A stretch of DNA of 46,437 nucleotides from Hyphomicrobiales bacterium (GCA_021775525.1 JAJFHQ010000055.1:1-46437); one strand, 5' to 3'; counted from the stretch's first letter, positions 1 to 7,617 are shown. Numbers and translations are program-made. Notes: generated by a model from the letters alone, not told the origin.

Positions 1-7
1 GCAGAAT

Positions 8-478
8 TTGAATCTTACACGCCGTGTGCTGCTTGCCGGGCTGCTGGCCGCGCCGCTCATTACAGGGCTCGGCAGCGGGCTCGGCACGGTCGCTGAGGCC
101 ATGCCCGTCAACGCGTCAGGCGGTATCGCTATCGAGGGCTACGACCCCGTTGCCTATTTCAAGCAGTCCAGACCGGTGAAGGGGTCGGCGAAATTCACCG
201 CTAGCCATGATGGCGCCACCTGGCGCTTCTCAAATGCTGCAAACCGCGACGCTTTCGCCGCCAGCCCGGCGGCCTTCGCCCCGCAATATGGCGGTTATTG
301 CGCCTGGGCGGTAAGCAAGGGCTCCACGGCGAAGATCGATCCCGCCGCCTGGAAGGTGGTCGGCGGCAAGCTCTACCTCAACTATTCGAAGAGCGTGCAG
401 GGCCGCTGGGTCCAGGACATCCCCGGCAACATCAAGAAGGGCGATGCCAACTGGCCGGGCATCCGGGCAAAGCTGTAA
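8..478 (+). CDS. Exported YHS-domain protein (start uncertain, possibly 5' partial)
   Basis: The N-terminus reads NLTRRVLLAGLLAAPLITG, a twin-arginine-like export signal, and is followed by a YHS-type domain from about residue 40 (GYDPVAYF, then a Y-GGYCAWAVS block near residue 95). YHS domains are short and often metal-associated. Stand-alone exported copies of about 150 aa with the GYDPVAYF opening are common in proteobacteria, and their function is not established. The only start in the window is a TTG at base 8 and the frame is open to base 2, so the true start may lie upstream of the window. A small membrane protein gene converges on it downstream. Confidence 0.8.
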   Translation: MNLTRRVLLAGLLAAPLITGLGSGLGTVAEAMPVNASGGIAIEGYDPVAYFKQSRPVKGSAKFTASHDGATWRFSNAANRDAFAASPAAFAPQYGGYCAWAVSKGSTAKIDPAAWKVVGGKLYLNYSKSVQGRWVQDIPGNIKKGDANWPGIRAKL

Positions 479-494
479 GGCAAGAGGCGCTACG

Positions 495-626
495 TTAACG
501 TCCGAGCCCACCGAAACTGAGCACGGTCAGCGCGAGGATGATCGCGGCAACAAAGCCAACGAGCAACAGCGGCAACGGCCACAGGCTTTCCGTGGTGTTT
601 TCGGACTCGTCTTTTTTCAGTTTCAT
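495..626 (-). CDS. Small single-pass membrane protein, 43 aa
   Basis: A charged N-terminus (MKLKKDESENTTES) leads into one hydrophobic helix (LWPLPLLLVGFVAAIILALTV) and a short SFGGLGR tail. A longer in-frame ORF starts at 686, but the ATG at 626 has an AAAAGGG sequence about 5 bases upstream and gives a compact protein. It converges on the YHS gene and lies just downstream of the LprI-like gene on the same strand, so it may be co-transcribed with it. I do not recognise the family. Existence is inferred from the Shine-Dalgarno sequence and the clean helix. Confidence 0.55.
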   Translation of the reverse strand: MKLKKDESENTTESLWPLPLLLVGFVAAIILALTVLSFGGLGR

Positions 627-675
627 GAATGCCCTTTTACCGCAAAACGCGCGCTGCGTCATTGCGGGGCTTGGA

Positions 676-1116
676 TCAGTTGGCAAGGCCCTTGGCGAGG
701 TCCTTCAACCCCCTTGTGCGCTTGCGCGTCAGCTCGGCCAGGCAGTGGCCCACCAGCATGGATTCCATGCTGCCGCCGCGGGCCATGAACCCGTGCGCCT
801 CGCAGGCCTTGTCGCGGTAGAGGATCCAGGCGCGCTGTGCCGCGCGCAGGGTCTTCACCGCGCCTTTCAGCTTGGGCGGCAGGTGGGCGTCCATGTCCTT
901 CATCACGACCATCGCTGATTTGTAGGCGCGGTTCAGCTCCACATCCGCGGCCTTGTAGTCCAGCCCGGCGCAGATGGTCATCTCCGTTTGCGTCTGCGGG
1001 TTTTTGCAATTGACCTGGCCCTGAGCGAGCAGTGCCGTGGGCATATTCAAGGCCACACTAAAAGGCAAAATGGCGAGGGCGAGAAACAGGGCGGCGCAGG
1101 CTTTGGTGTCAGGCAT
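676..1116 (-). CDS. Exported LprI-like (DUF1311) protein
   Basis: A signal peptide (about residues 1-32) precedes the cysteine-containing domain typical of the lysozyme-inhibitor LprI N-terminal/DUF1311 family. Visible family features are the opening cysteine in CKNPQTQTEMTICA, the AADVELNRAY block near residue 58, and the AQRAWILYRDKACEAHG block near residue 95, with the four cysteines expected for two disulfides. Family members are periplasmic or lipoprotein. Some, such as mycobacterial LprI, inhibit lysozyme, but many are uncharacterised, so inhibition here is only a family-based guess. The first codons are duplicated about 60 bases upstream (see the repeat entry). Confidence 0.8.
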   Translation of the reverse strand: MPDTKACAALFLALAILPFSVALNMPTALLAQGQVNCKNPQTQTEMTICAGLDYKAADVELNRAYKSAMVVMKDMDAHLPPKLKGAVKTLRAAQRAWILYRDKACEAHGFMARGGSMESMLVGHCLAELTRKRTRGLKDLAKGLAN

Positions 1117-1179
1117 CGAACAACTCTCTCGCTTCCGGGCAAAAAGGCAAATTCGGCGCAGGCTTTTGTGTCAGGCATC
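1093..1179. repeat. 25-bp direct repeat duplicating the start region of the LprI-like gene
   Basis: Bases 1093-1117 and 1155-1179 are direct repeats with one mismatch (ctttgg against cttttg). On the minus strand both encode M-P-D-T-K-A-C-A, but the upstream copy continues in another frame as EFAFLPGSERV and does not join the gene in frame. This looks like a short tandem duplication of the start codon region that leaves a decoy start 62 bases upstream of the real one. The rest of the roughly 320-base gap before the nuclease gene holds no ORF I would defend. Confidence 0.75.
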
Positions 1180-1438
1180 AGTCCGGGTCTCCCACTGGCT
1201 TTCCGGGTGAAGCCGTAAGCTTGGCTCGTTTCGGGTGGGGGGACAAGGGGGTGGTGTGGGGAGGTGGGGAGCTTTGGTCCAAAGAGGTGCAGTAGTCCAT
1301 GCGCCATAGCCACCATATAATGCGGTAAGCGCTCTAATCTAATTTGAAGCGATATATTTTTTTGGAGTTCAGCTTCGCGTTACTTTATACTATTGGAATT
1401 GTCTTATTTAATCGACGAACTTCAAACAGTGTTAGACT

Positions 1439-3033
1439 ATGAAAATAAAAAAAGTTGTCATCAACAACTATAAATCACTTGAGGAGTCTGTTGTTGATTT
1501 CAGCGAAAAACTCAGTGTCTTGGTCGCCGATAATGAGATGGGTAAATCTTCGGTTTTGGAGGCGATCAATCTCGCTCTCACTTGCCAACTCAATGGACGG
1601 CATATCCGGTACGATCTTCATCCATTTCTCTTTAATCTCAGTGCCACAAAGGCCTATTTGGCCAAACTGCAGGCAGGAGAGAAGCCCTATCCGCCTAGTA
1701 TCACAATCGAACTGTATTTTGAGGACCATCCGGACTTGGTTCATCTGAAGGGATCGATAAATAGCCTCAAGGACCCCTGTCCTGGTTTGATGTTCTCTGT
1801 GGAATTCAACGAGGTCAACGACCCGGAGTATCAAAAGTACATTGAAGAACCTGACGAGGTAACCGCTGTTCCCGTGGAGTTCCTTCGCGTGGTTTGGCGG
1901 TCGTTCAAGGATCATGAAGTCACCGGGCACAATGTGCCAATCAATCCGATCCTGATTGATGCGACCAGTATCCGACACGATCTCGGAGCCAACAAGTATG
2001 TGGTCGAAGAAATTTCACGCCATCTGAGTGTGACAGAGCGAGCAAAACTTTCTCTGGCCTATCGCAAGATGAAGGATCGTTTTTTAGCCGACGAGAAGGT
2101 TAAGATGATTAACGAAGAGTTGGCCAAGAAGACCGGGCAAATTTCTGCCAAGACCCTGACCATCGGACTGGATAACACCGCACGTGCTCGCTGGGAGGCA
2201 GGGGTTATGCCTCACTTGGATGAGATACCCTTTCCCTTGGTGGGCAAAGGCGAGCAAAGCAGCACCAAAATCCGTTTGGCGCTTGATTCAGCACAAGGAC
2301 AGGGTGTCCTACTGATCGAAGAACCGGAAAATCATCAATCCCACACCAACCTCAATACTTTGCTCTTGGCCATGCAAGAGCATGCCAAAGACAACCAACT
2401 GATTATCACGACGCACAATACCTTCGTCCTTAACAAGCTGGGGCTGAGCGGAGTGGTGCTGTTTGACGGGAAGAATGGCGTCACCTTAAACGAGCTACCT
2501 CCAGACACGACTAAGTATTTCAAGAAGTTATCTGGACACGAAACCCTTCGGTTTATCCTTGCTAAGCGCGTTATTCTCGTAGAAGGACCATCCGACGAGT
2601 TGGTGGTGCAAAAGGCCTATCTAAATCGACATGGTCTCCTTCCTCTTGCGGATGACACAGAGGTCATCACGGTTAACTCGCTGGCCTTTAAGCGCTTCCT
2701 TTACATTGCGCAGTTGTTAGATGTGGACGTGCGGGTGGTCACGGATAACGACAAAAAACCGGAGAAGGTCACGGAAAAATACAAGGAATTTAAAACGACG
2801 AAAACATCAGCATCCATTTTGACGATGATGCCGATTTTCCCACCCTTGAGCCACAGCTTCTTAAAGCCAATGATTTGGCAACTCTGAACAAGATATTGGG
2901 CAAGGCCTTCGCAACCGACAATGAGTTGCTGGACTATATGAAGGCGAACAAGACCGACTGCGCGTTGGATGTGTTTGAGACCGACCAAGCCATAGAATTC
3001 CCGCGGTACATCGAAGATGCCATATCAAAATAG
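1439..3033 (+). pseudogene. gajA: Gabija-like GajA: OLD-family ATPase/TOPRIM endonuclease, interrupted by a one-base frameshift
   Basis: The N-terminal ABC-type ATPase carries a Walker A (residues 30-38, ADNEMGKSS, with Ala in place of the usual first Gly), a Walker B (LIEEPENH, E294-H299) and a TTHN switch (324-327). A TOPRIM nuclease follows with the catalytic Glu in VEGPSDE (E382) and a TDNDK motif (D436/D438). This order is that of class 2 OLD nucleases such as GajA. The uninterrupted frame stops at 2887 after an unrelated tail. Reading one base back at the AAAA run 2801-2804 restores a family-like C-terminus (IHFDDD, LEPQLLKAND, LLDYMKANKTDCALDVFE) to a TAG at 3031-3033, about 531 aa in total. 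One extra A there would repair the frame. The lost tail includes the conserved TOPRIM lysine (codon 2950-2952), so the unrepaired product is probably inactive. It could be a true mutation, a homopolymer error or recoding. Confidence 0.82.
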
Positions 3034-4096
3034 CATCTTGATCGCGGCGGCCGGCGCAGGAAAGACCACGCGTATCGTCAAAGAGGCCTTGGAGGCTAGC
3101 AAAACGTCTCGGGTATTGATTACCACCTTTACTCTCAACAATGTCGCAGAAATCAAGAAGGCGATTTGCCGAGAAGTTGGCATCGTACCGACCAATGTGG
3201 TGGTCATGCCCTGGTTCACCTTCGTCCTACGGGAACTGGCACGCCCCTATCAAAACCAATTCTATCGGCCACGACGGATCAGATCACTCAATTTGGTCAA
3301 TGGTCGATCCGATCCATACGCTCCAAAAGCCGATAAGGACAGATACTTCTTTGGCCGTGGAACCAACGTTTACTCCGACAAGCTCTCTGAACTTGCCTTG
3401 ATGTGTAACGAAAGCTCGGAAGGCAAGGTGCTGGCCCGTCTTGAAGACTATGTAGACCACATCTTCATCGACGAAGTTCAGGATTTGGCGGGATATGACC
3501 TGGACATCTTGAAACTTTTTTTAGGGGCAGAGTTTTACCTCACCATGGTTGGTGACTACCGACAGGCAACGCTGGCAACCAATCAATCTCCCAAGCATAA
3601 GAAGTACCGTTACGCTGGGATTATCAAGCTGTTCCAAGATTGGGATGAGAAAGGACTGTGCACGTTAGACTACGCAACCACGTCCTACCGATGCATCAGC
3701 TCACTTTGTGCTTTTTCAGACTTGGTTTTTCCAGAGGCGCCCAAGACAGTATCCGCTAACGAAAAAGAAACCGATCACGACGGCATCTTCCTCGTTCGTA
3801 AAAAAGAGGTTCCCGCCTACATAGATTCCTATCAGCCACAAGTGTTGCGCCATAGCAAAAGCAACAAGTGTCAGGGATATCTGGCGATGAATTTTGGTAT
3901 CTCGAAAGGGCTAACATTCAAACGTTGCCTGATTTTCCCGACCGCCAAGATCGAAAAATATCTTGAGACAGGCGATCCGTCCAAGTTGTCAGACAAAGAG
4001 CTGTTTTATGTTTCGGTTACGCGCGCACAGCAGAGCGTAGCTTTTGTGCACGATGGAGAAACAGCTATCCCTGGCGTGAGAAGGTTTGAGCCCTAA
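3017..4096 (+). CDS. gajB: Gabija-like GajB: short UvrD/Rep-type superfamily 1 helicase
   Basis: Superfamily 1 helicase motifs appear in order: Walker A AAAGAGKTT (residues 10-18), DEVQD (152-156), GDYRQ (179-183), SYR near residue 225, SKGLTF near residue 295, and YVSVTRA (331-337). At 359 aa it is shorter than the roughly 490 aa of the characterised Bacillus cereus GajB. The start overlaps the end of the frame-restored nuclease gene by 17 bases, a coupling typical of this two-gene defence operon. In Gabija, GajA forms a tetrameric DNA-nicking core and GajB joins it to block phage. Base composition is AT-richer than the flanking genes, which suggests horizontal transfer. The helicase assignment is firm; the Gabija label rests on the partner and layout. 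Confidence 0.85.
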   Translation: MPYQNSILIAAAGAGKTTRIVKEALEASKTSRVLITTFTLNNVAEIKKAICREVGIVPTNVVVMPWFTFVLRELARPYQNQFYRPRRIRSLNLVNGRSDPYAPKADKDRYFFGRGTNVYSDKLSELALMCNESSEGKVLARLEDYVDHIFIDEVQDLAGYDLDILKLFLGAEFYLTMVGDYRQATLATNQSPKHKKYRYAGIIKLFQDWDEKGLCTLDYATTSYRCISSLCAFSDLVFPEAPKTVSANEKETDHDGIFLVRKKEVPAYIDSYQPQVLRHSKSNKCQGYLAMNFGISKGLTFKRCLIFPTAKIEKYLETGDPSKLSDKELFYVSVTRAQQSVAFVHDGETAIPGVRRFEP

Positions 4097-4241
4097 TAAA
4101 GCCATGCAGTTATCAATTAATGTCCGTTCCGGGTCATTAGCGGACGATTGTTAAGCATACTTTGCATGTCCGCATGGATATCCAAAGTGGATATAGAAAA
4201 CTAATCCCCACCCCCAGACACTTCTCTTCTCCTCCGCCCCA

Positions 4242-4424
4242 TCACTTCTCCGAAACCTTCTCATACACTCTGACCCAAAATCGCGCCTGCGCTCTGTTGA
4301 GTTCGCATTCGGCGAGAAAGGCGCGGAACAACGCTTCTTCCCCTGCCAGTTCCCCATAAAACTTGGTCCACATTTGCGCCGCCTCGTCGATCTCAATGGT
4401 TGGCGGTAGTTTCGGTTCTGCCAT
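4242..4424 (-). CDS. Hypothetical 60-aa protein divergent from a C-protein-like regulator
   Basis: The protein begins MAEPKLPPTIEIDEAAQMW and is rich in Glu, Ala and aromatic residues. It has no membrane segment or cysteine pair and is probably mostly helical. The ATG at 4424 is preferred because a GGAG lies 10 bases upstream; GTG (4430) and out-of-frame ATG (4432) alternatives sit too close to it. The gene converges on the gajB-like gene and shares a 127-base divergent control region with the HTH regulator. One C-box begins 27 bases upstream of its ATG, so it is a likely target of that regulator. I do not recognise the family. Its position would suit a regulated small effector or antidote, but that is conjecture. 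Confidence 0.6.
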   Translation of the reverse strand: MAEPKLPPTIEIDEAAQMWTKFYGELAGEEALFRAFLAECELNRAQARFWVRVYEKVSEK

Positions 4425-4450
4425 GACCACATATCTCCAAATTGGAACGA

Positions 4451-4513
4451 GACTTATAGTCTACAATCGCATTTGACCGGAAAATTTCCACAAAATCAAT
4501 GTGACTTATAGTC
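4451..4513. promoter_or_regulatory. Two identical C-box-like operators (GACTTATAGTC) in a divergent promoter region
   Basis: GACTTATAGTC occurs exactly at 4451-4461 and 4503-4513, 52 bases apart. It is a near-palindrome (GACT...AGTC). It matches the operator half-pairs bound by controller proteins of type II restriction-modification systems, in particular the C.Esp1396I/C.AhdI type. A degenerate further copy (GTAGACTGA) follows the second box at 4516-4524. The first box sits by the leftward 60-aa gene and the second about 40 bases before the regulator ATG, so each could control one promoter, consistent with autoregulation. Confidence 0.75.
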
Positions 4514-4551
4514 TGTAGACTGAAAAGCGACATCGCGGTCCGCTGCTGCTC

Positions 4552-4761
4552 ATGGGGATTCGGCAGGTCGTGGGCATGAATGTAAGGAGTTTTCGCCAAG
4601 AGCGGGGGCTATCGCAGGAGGAGCTAGCCTTCAAAGCAGACCTGCACCGCACCTATGTGAGCGGTGTGGAGCGGGGTATCCGCAATCCCACCGTCGTTAT
4701 CATCGAACGTCTGGCCAAGGCGCTTAAAGTGTCTGCCGAACAGCTTCTGAGAAAGAAGTAA
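4552..4761 (+). CDS. C-protein-like XRE-family HTH regulator, 69 aa
   Basis: The protein is almost entirely one five-helix lambda-repressor/XRE fold: the first helix is VRSFRQERGLS, the HTH is QEELAFKADLHRTYVSGVE (residues 22-40), and RNPTVVIIERLAKALKV follows. The D-L-H-R-T-Y-V-S-G-V-E-R-x-x-R-N-P-T block is the signature region of restriction-modification controller proteins, which dimerise through the last helices and bind C-boxes. Such boxes lie immediately upstream. No strong Shine-Dalgarno precedes the ATG at 4552; C genes are often leaderless, and the ATG at 4576 is an alternative. No methyltransferase or restriction enzyme gene is adjacent, so this controller is either orphaned or governs the 60-aa gene and itself. 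Confidence 0.88.
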   Translation: MGIRQVVGMNVRSFRQERGLSQEELAFKADLHRTYVSGVERGIRNPTVVIIERLAKALKVSAEQLLRKK

Positions 4762-5234
4762 TCCCCGCCCACCACACCCCGACTAAACTGCGCCGCATCT
4801 CTTCCTCATCAGGGACGCGGGCTTAAGACCGTCTTGGACCGTGGGGAAGGGAGCGGTTCCTAAGAAGGAGAGGGCTAACGACCCATTCTTTCCCGGGCGT
4901 GCCGTCCCGGACCCGGGGGTATTACGGCCCCCGCGCCAGAGGCTGGATGGGTAGTATTTAGTAGCGCTACCGCTTCGCTATATGAGCGCATTGTCCTCAT
5001 GTAGCCGATAGGCGGTAGGACACCCAAACAAGACGCCGGGCGGATTTCGATAAGAGGCCGCGCGCGGGGCGCCGATGAGGTGCCCATTAGAACTCGGAAC
5101 GCACCTTCTTGGCGCTCCGCGCAGTCCTGTTCTTAAGTGTCCTACCGCGCTTCGCGCTACATGAGGACATGAGCAGGGATGAAGTTGAAGCATCAACCGG
5201 AGCCTCGGGGCTGCCGGGCGGTCAGGCTTGCGCC
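4762..5234. other. Noncoding stretch, rich in stem-loops
   Basis: No ORF here has a convincing start or composition. Several stem-loops are visible: CCGGG/CCCGG around 4898-4915, GGGGG/CCCCC around 4914-4931, and a cluster of related palindromes from 4964 (separate entry). I recognise no tRNA, RNase P, tmRNA or 6S consensus. It may be a structured RNA downstream of the C-like regulator, or debris at the island edge. Confidence 0.5.
4964..5168. repeat. Palindromic repeat cluster; two copies form 31/32-bp inverted terminal repeats
   Basis: Bases 4993-5023 and 5137-5168 are inverted copies: both read GTCCTCATGTAGC, a 7-8-base variable centre, then CGGTAGGACAC. Together they bound a 176-bp segment. 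Each copy can itself fold, since GTCCT pairs with AGGAC at its ends and the right copy has a GCGC-TTCG-CGC centre. A third, diverged copy in the same orientation as the right arm lies at 4964-4989 (GCTACCGCTTCGCTATATGAG). The layout resembles a MITE or a palindromic repeat of the REP type. No clear target-site duplication is visible. Confidence 0.65.
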
Positions 5235-5396
5235 TCAGTCCTTCTTCTTCCGGATCACATAGGCGGTGGTCAGCACGGCGACCAGCGCCAGGGCAAGCCC
5301 TGCCAGGGGATGGACGTCGAATTGCCCGGTCACGATCGCGCCCGCAAGGACGAGGAGGATGGCGACGAGAACATAGAGAATGATTTTCAGGGCCAT
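5235..5396 (-). CDS. Small two-helix membrane protein, 53 aa
   Basis: Translation from the ATG at 5396 gives MALKIILYVLVAILLVLAGA, a short polar turn (VTGQFDVHP), a second helix (LAGLALALVAVLTTAYVI) and the tail RKKKD. A GGGAGGT ribosome binding site sits about 5 bases upstream. The positive C-terminus suggests an in-in hairpin topology. It is upstream-independent of its neighbours and I do not recognise a family, but the binding site, helices and charged end make it a convincing small gene. Confidence 0.75.
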   Translation of the reverse strand: MALKIILYVLVAILLVLAGAIVTGQFDVHPLAGLALALVAVLTTAYVIRKKKD

Positions 5397-5529
5397 GCAG
5401 GACCTCCCGGTCGCTCTAGGGTTACAGGTTCAGGCGGGTGTCGAGAGTACCTTAGGTGTGTCGCTTAATTGCGGCAATGAAACTGCACAGCGCACCAACC
5501 CGGGGAGACATGGTTTGCCGCATGGATGC

Positions 5530-6129
5530 CTAGTTGCGCCCCGTTGCCAACTGCACCAACCGCCCTACAAGCGCCCGGTATCCCAGGGTGAGGGCGAGCA
5601 ATGCCGTCACCAGCACGGCGAGGGGAACGGCGATGTCTGCCAGCCATTGGGAGAAGATGTTTCCATACAGGGCAAGGCTGGTGAGCAGGGTGCCGGCATC
5701 GCACGGCCCTATGCCGCACATTTGCTCAGGAGCGTGGGAGATCACCGCGGCAAGAGACAGCACCAGCGGCATGATCCCGGCCCACATAATGATGGCGCAG
5801 GTGCGCACCACGCGGCCGCGAAACCCGCGCACCGTGAACTGCGCCACGCTGGCCAGCAGGGCCATGTAGACGAGCAGCACGGCGCCCGAACGCGACGCTT
5901 TTGCGCTCCATGTCAGCATGTCGGCGGCGCGGCTCTCGAGATGATTGAAATCAAGCCCGGCAAACCCGCACGCCTGGGCGGGGTCCGCAGGGCAGCCGAG
6001 GGCCTGCGCGATCAGGTAGATATACAGATTTGCCATGATCGGGGCGAAAGGCAGGAACAGCCCGGTCAGAAGCAGGGCATCGCCAGTGGGAGAGAGGACT
6101 CCATTATCCTTCTCAGCCATTTCCGACAT
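5530..6129 (-). CDS. Hypothetical integral membrane protein, about 199 aa
   Basis: Four to five hydrophobic segments are visible, at about residues 18-42, 80-102, 108-128, 144-160 and 165-188. A cysteine-containing loop (GCPADPAQACG, near 45-55) and a second cysteine pair (MCGIGPCDAG, near 136-145) probably face the periplasm and could form disulfides. GGGGG directly precedes the first ATG, so the second ATG (6120) has better spacing. It lies downstream of dinB on the same strand with about a 90-base gap. I do not recognise a characterised family. Confidence 0.75.
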   Translation of the reverse strand: MSEMAEKDNGVLSPTGDALLLTGLFLPFAPIMANLYIYLIAQALGCPADPAQACGFAGLDFNHLESRAADMLTWSAKASRSGAVLLVYMALLASVAQFTVRGFRGRVVRTCAIIMWAGIMPLVLSLAAVISHAPEQMCGIGPCDAGTLLTSLALYGNIFSQWLADIAVPLAVLVTALLALTLGYRALVGRLVQLATGRN

Positions 6130-6222
6130 CCCCCGAATATGAACCCCGCAATACTTGGGAATACTAGTGAGGCGGTCCTAATATTGAATGAATGGAAGCA
6201 GGAATGTGAGGTTCAGAGATCG

Positions 6223-7476
6223 TCAATTTTCATCTTCTTCCCTGTCCTCGTCTTCCTGCATGTTTTGGAGAAAATCGAGGTTGGGTGTCTGGCGGGTTTT
6301 TTTCATGTCGCCGGCGCGCTGCAGGATGTCCTGGCCAAAGCGCCGGGTCAGGGCGTCGATGGCGGTTTCCAGCTTGCGGTTCTTGCGCGTGCCGCCGGAG
6401 AAGAGATCGAGTTGTGGTGTGTCTCCGTCCCTCGCCAGGTCATAGGCCGCCATGCCCACGAGCCGAAACGGTCCGCGATGATCGAAGGCGTCGAGGATCA
6501 TGCAGGCATCCGTGTAGAGGTCGGCTGCGAGGTCGGTGGGCTGTTGCCGGCGGTGCTGGCGGGTGAGGAGTTGAAAGCCGCTCGTCTTCAGTTTCACCCG
6601 CACGCCGAACGCCTTGTATGTCTTGTGTCTCAGGCGCTTGCCGATCTCTTCCGCCGAGCGGCGCAAATATCGTTTGATTTCTTCCCGGTCGCTGACGTCT
6701 TTGCTGAGGGTGCGCTCCGAGCCGATGCTTTTCGATCCGCGCCGCCCCTCGACAGGGCGGGGGTCGCGGGCCTGGGAGAGGGCGTGAAAATGTTCCCCCG
6801 CCTTGCCCAGTTTTTTGACCAGCCAGACGGGATCTGCCGTGGCGAAGTCGTCGATGGTGCGCAGGCCGAGCGCGTGAAGTTTTGCCTCGGTCTTTGGGCC
6901 GACACCCCACAGACGCGATACCGGCATGGGCGCCAGCCAGCTTTTCGCGTCGTCCGGTGCGACGATGGTCAGCCCGTCGGGCTTTTCGAAGTCGCTGGCG
7001 ACCTTGGCGACATATTTGGTGCCCGAGATGCCAACCGACACGGTCAAGCCCCCGGTCGCCTCGCGCACGGCGTCTTTCAAATTTTTGCCAACGGTGCGCG
7101 GGGGACCGAGCAGGTCATGGGAGCCGGTCAGATCGAGAAAAGCCTCGTCGAGGCTGATGGCCTCCACATGGGGTGAGAAATCACCGAACACGCACATGAT
7201 GGTCCGGGAAACTTCCGAGTACCGCTCAAACCTCGGGGGGACGATGATGGCATCGGGGCATTTGCGCCGGGCCCGGGCCATGGCCATGGCGCTGCCCACG
7301 CCATAGGGGCGGGCTTCGTAACTGGCGGTCAGCACCACGCCGCGGTCGCTGTTCGGACCCACCAGAAGGGGCTTGCCGCGCAAGCTGGGGTCGTCCAGCT
7401 GCTCAACGGCCGCATAAAAAGCGTCCATGTCGGCATGGGCAATGGTTCTTGGCCAGGGTGAGTCGGGTGCGGTCAT
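6223..7476 (-). CDS. dinB: DNA polymerase IV (Y-family)
   Basis: This is a translesion polymerase of 417 aa, slightly longer than the Escherichia coli protein. The catalytic acidic residues are visible: D16 in HADMDAFYAAVEQ and D110/E111 in SLDEAF. The substrate-binding SYEARPYGV block is at 52-60, a helix-hairpin-helix thumb (WGVGPKTEAKL) is near 190-200, and the little-finger domain spans about 240-350. A QLDLF beta-clamp-binding peptide lies at 355-359, followed by a polar tail. It would copy past template lesions in the cytoplasm at the cost of fidelity. No LexA box is obvious in the short upstream region. Confidence 0.97.
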   Translation of the reverse strand: MTAPDSPWPRTIAHADMDAFYAAVEQLDDPSLRGKPLLVGPNSDRGVVLTASYEARPYGVGSAMAMARARRKCPDAIIVPPRFERYSEVSRTIMCVFGDFSPHVEAISLDEAFLDLTGSHDLLGPPRTVGKNLKDAVREATGGLTVSVGISGTKYVAKVASDFEKPDGLTIVAPDDAKSWLAPMPVSRLWGVGPKTEAKLHALGLRTIDDFATADPVWLVKKLGKAGEHFHALSQARDPRPVEGRRGSKSIGSERTLSKDVSDREEIKRYLRRSAEEIGKRLRHKTYKAFGVRVKLKTSGFQLLTRQHRRQQPTDLAADLYTDACMILDAFDHRGPFRLVGMAAYDLARDGDTPQLDLFSGGTRKNRKLETAIDALTRRFGQDILQRAGDMKKTRQTPNLDFLQNMQEDEDREEDEN

Positions 7477-7532
7477 CCTGTGTGCAGTTTAGTCGCGCCA
7501 GCAGACCGGGGGTCAAAAATTCTTACAAAAAA

Positions 7533-7579
7533 ACCGGCCGTCTCTCGCCCTAAAAAGTCTGAGGGATGAGACGGCCGGT
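7533..7579 (-). terminator. Rho-independent terminator after the TPR gene
   Basis: A perfect 12-bp stem (ACCGGCCGTCTC paired with GAGACGGCCGGT) has an inner CCCT/AGGG pair. Read on the minus strand it is followed by a run of seven U residues. It lies just past the stop codon of the TPR gene and protects dinB, the next gene on that strand, from readthrough. Confidence 0.9.
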
Positions 7580-7617
7580 AATTATCAACCCAGGCAATTT
7601 GCCCTTGGCGGAAATGC

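Noticed and set aside
2795..2815. Programmed -1 frameshift in the nuclease gene
   Set aside because: The site reads G AAA ACA, not a canonical X XXY YYZ slippery heptamer, and no downstream pseudoknot is apparent; a deletion or sequencing error is simpler.
4993..5168. Integron attC sites
   Set aside because: The inverted arms fold, but they lack the RYYYAAC and GTTRRRY core sites and no integrase is present.
5380..7176. 598-codon plus-strand ORF across the membrane protein and dinB
   Set aside because: It is a shadow of the minus-strand genes, whose families and motifs are clear.
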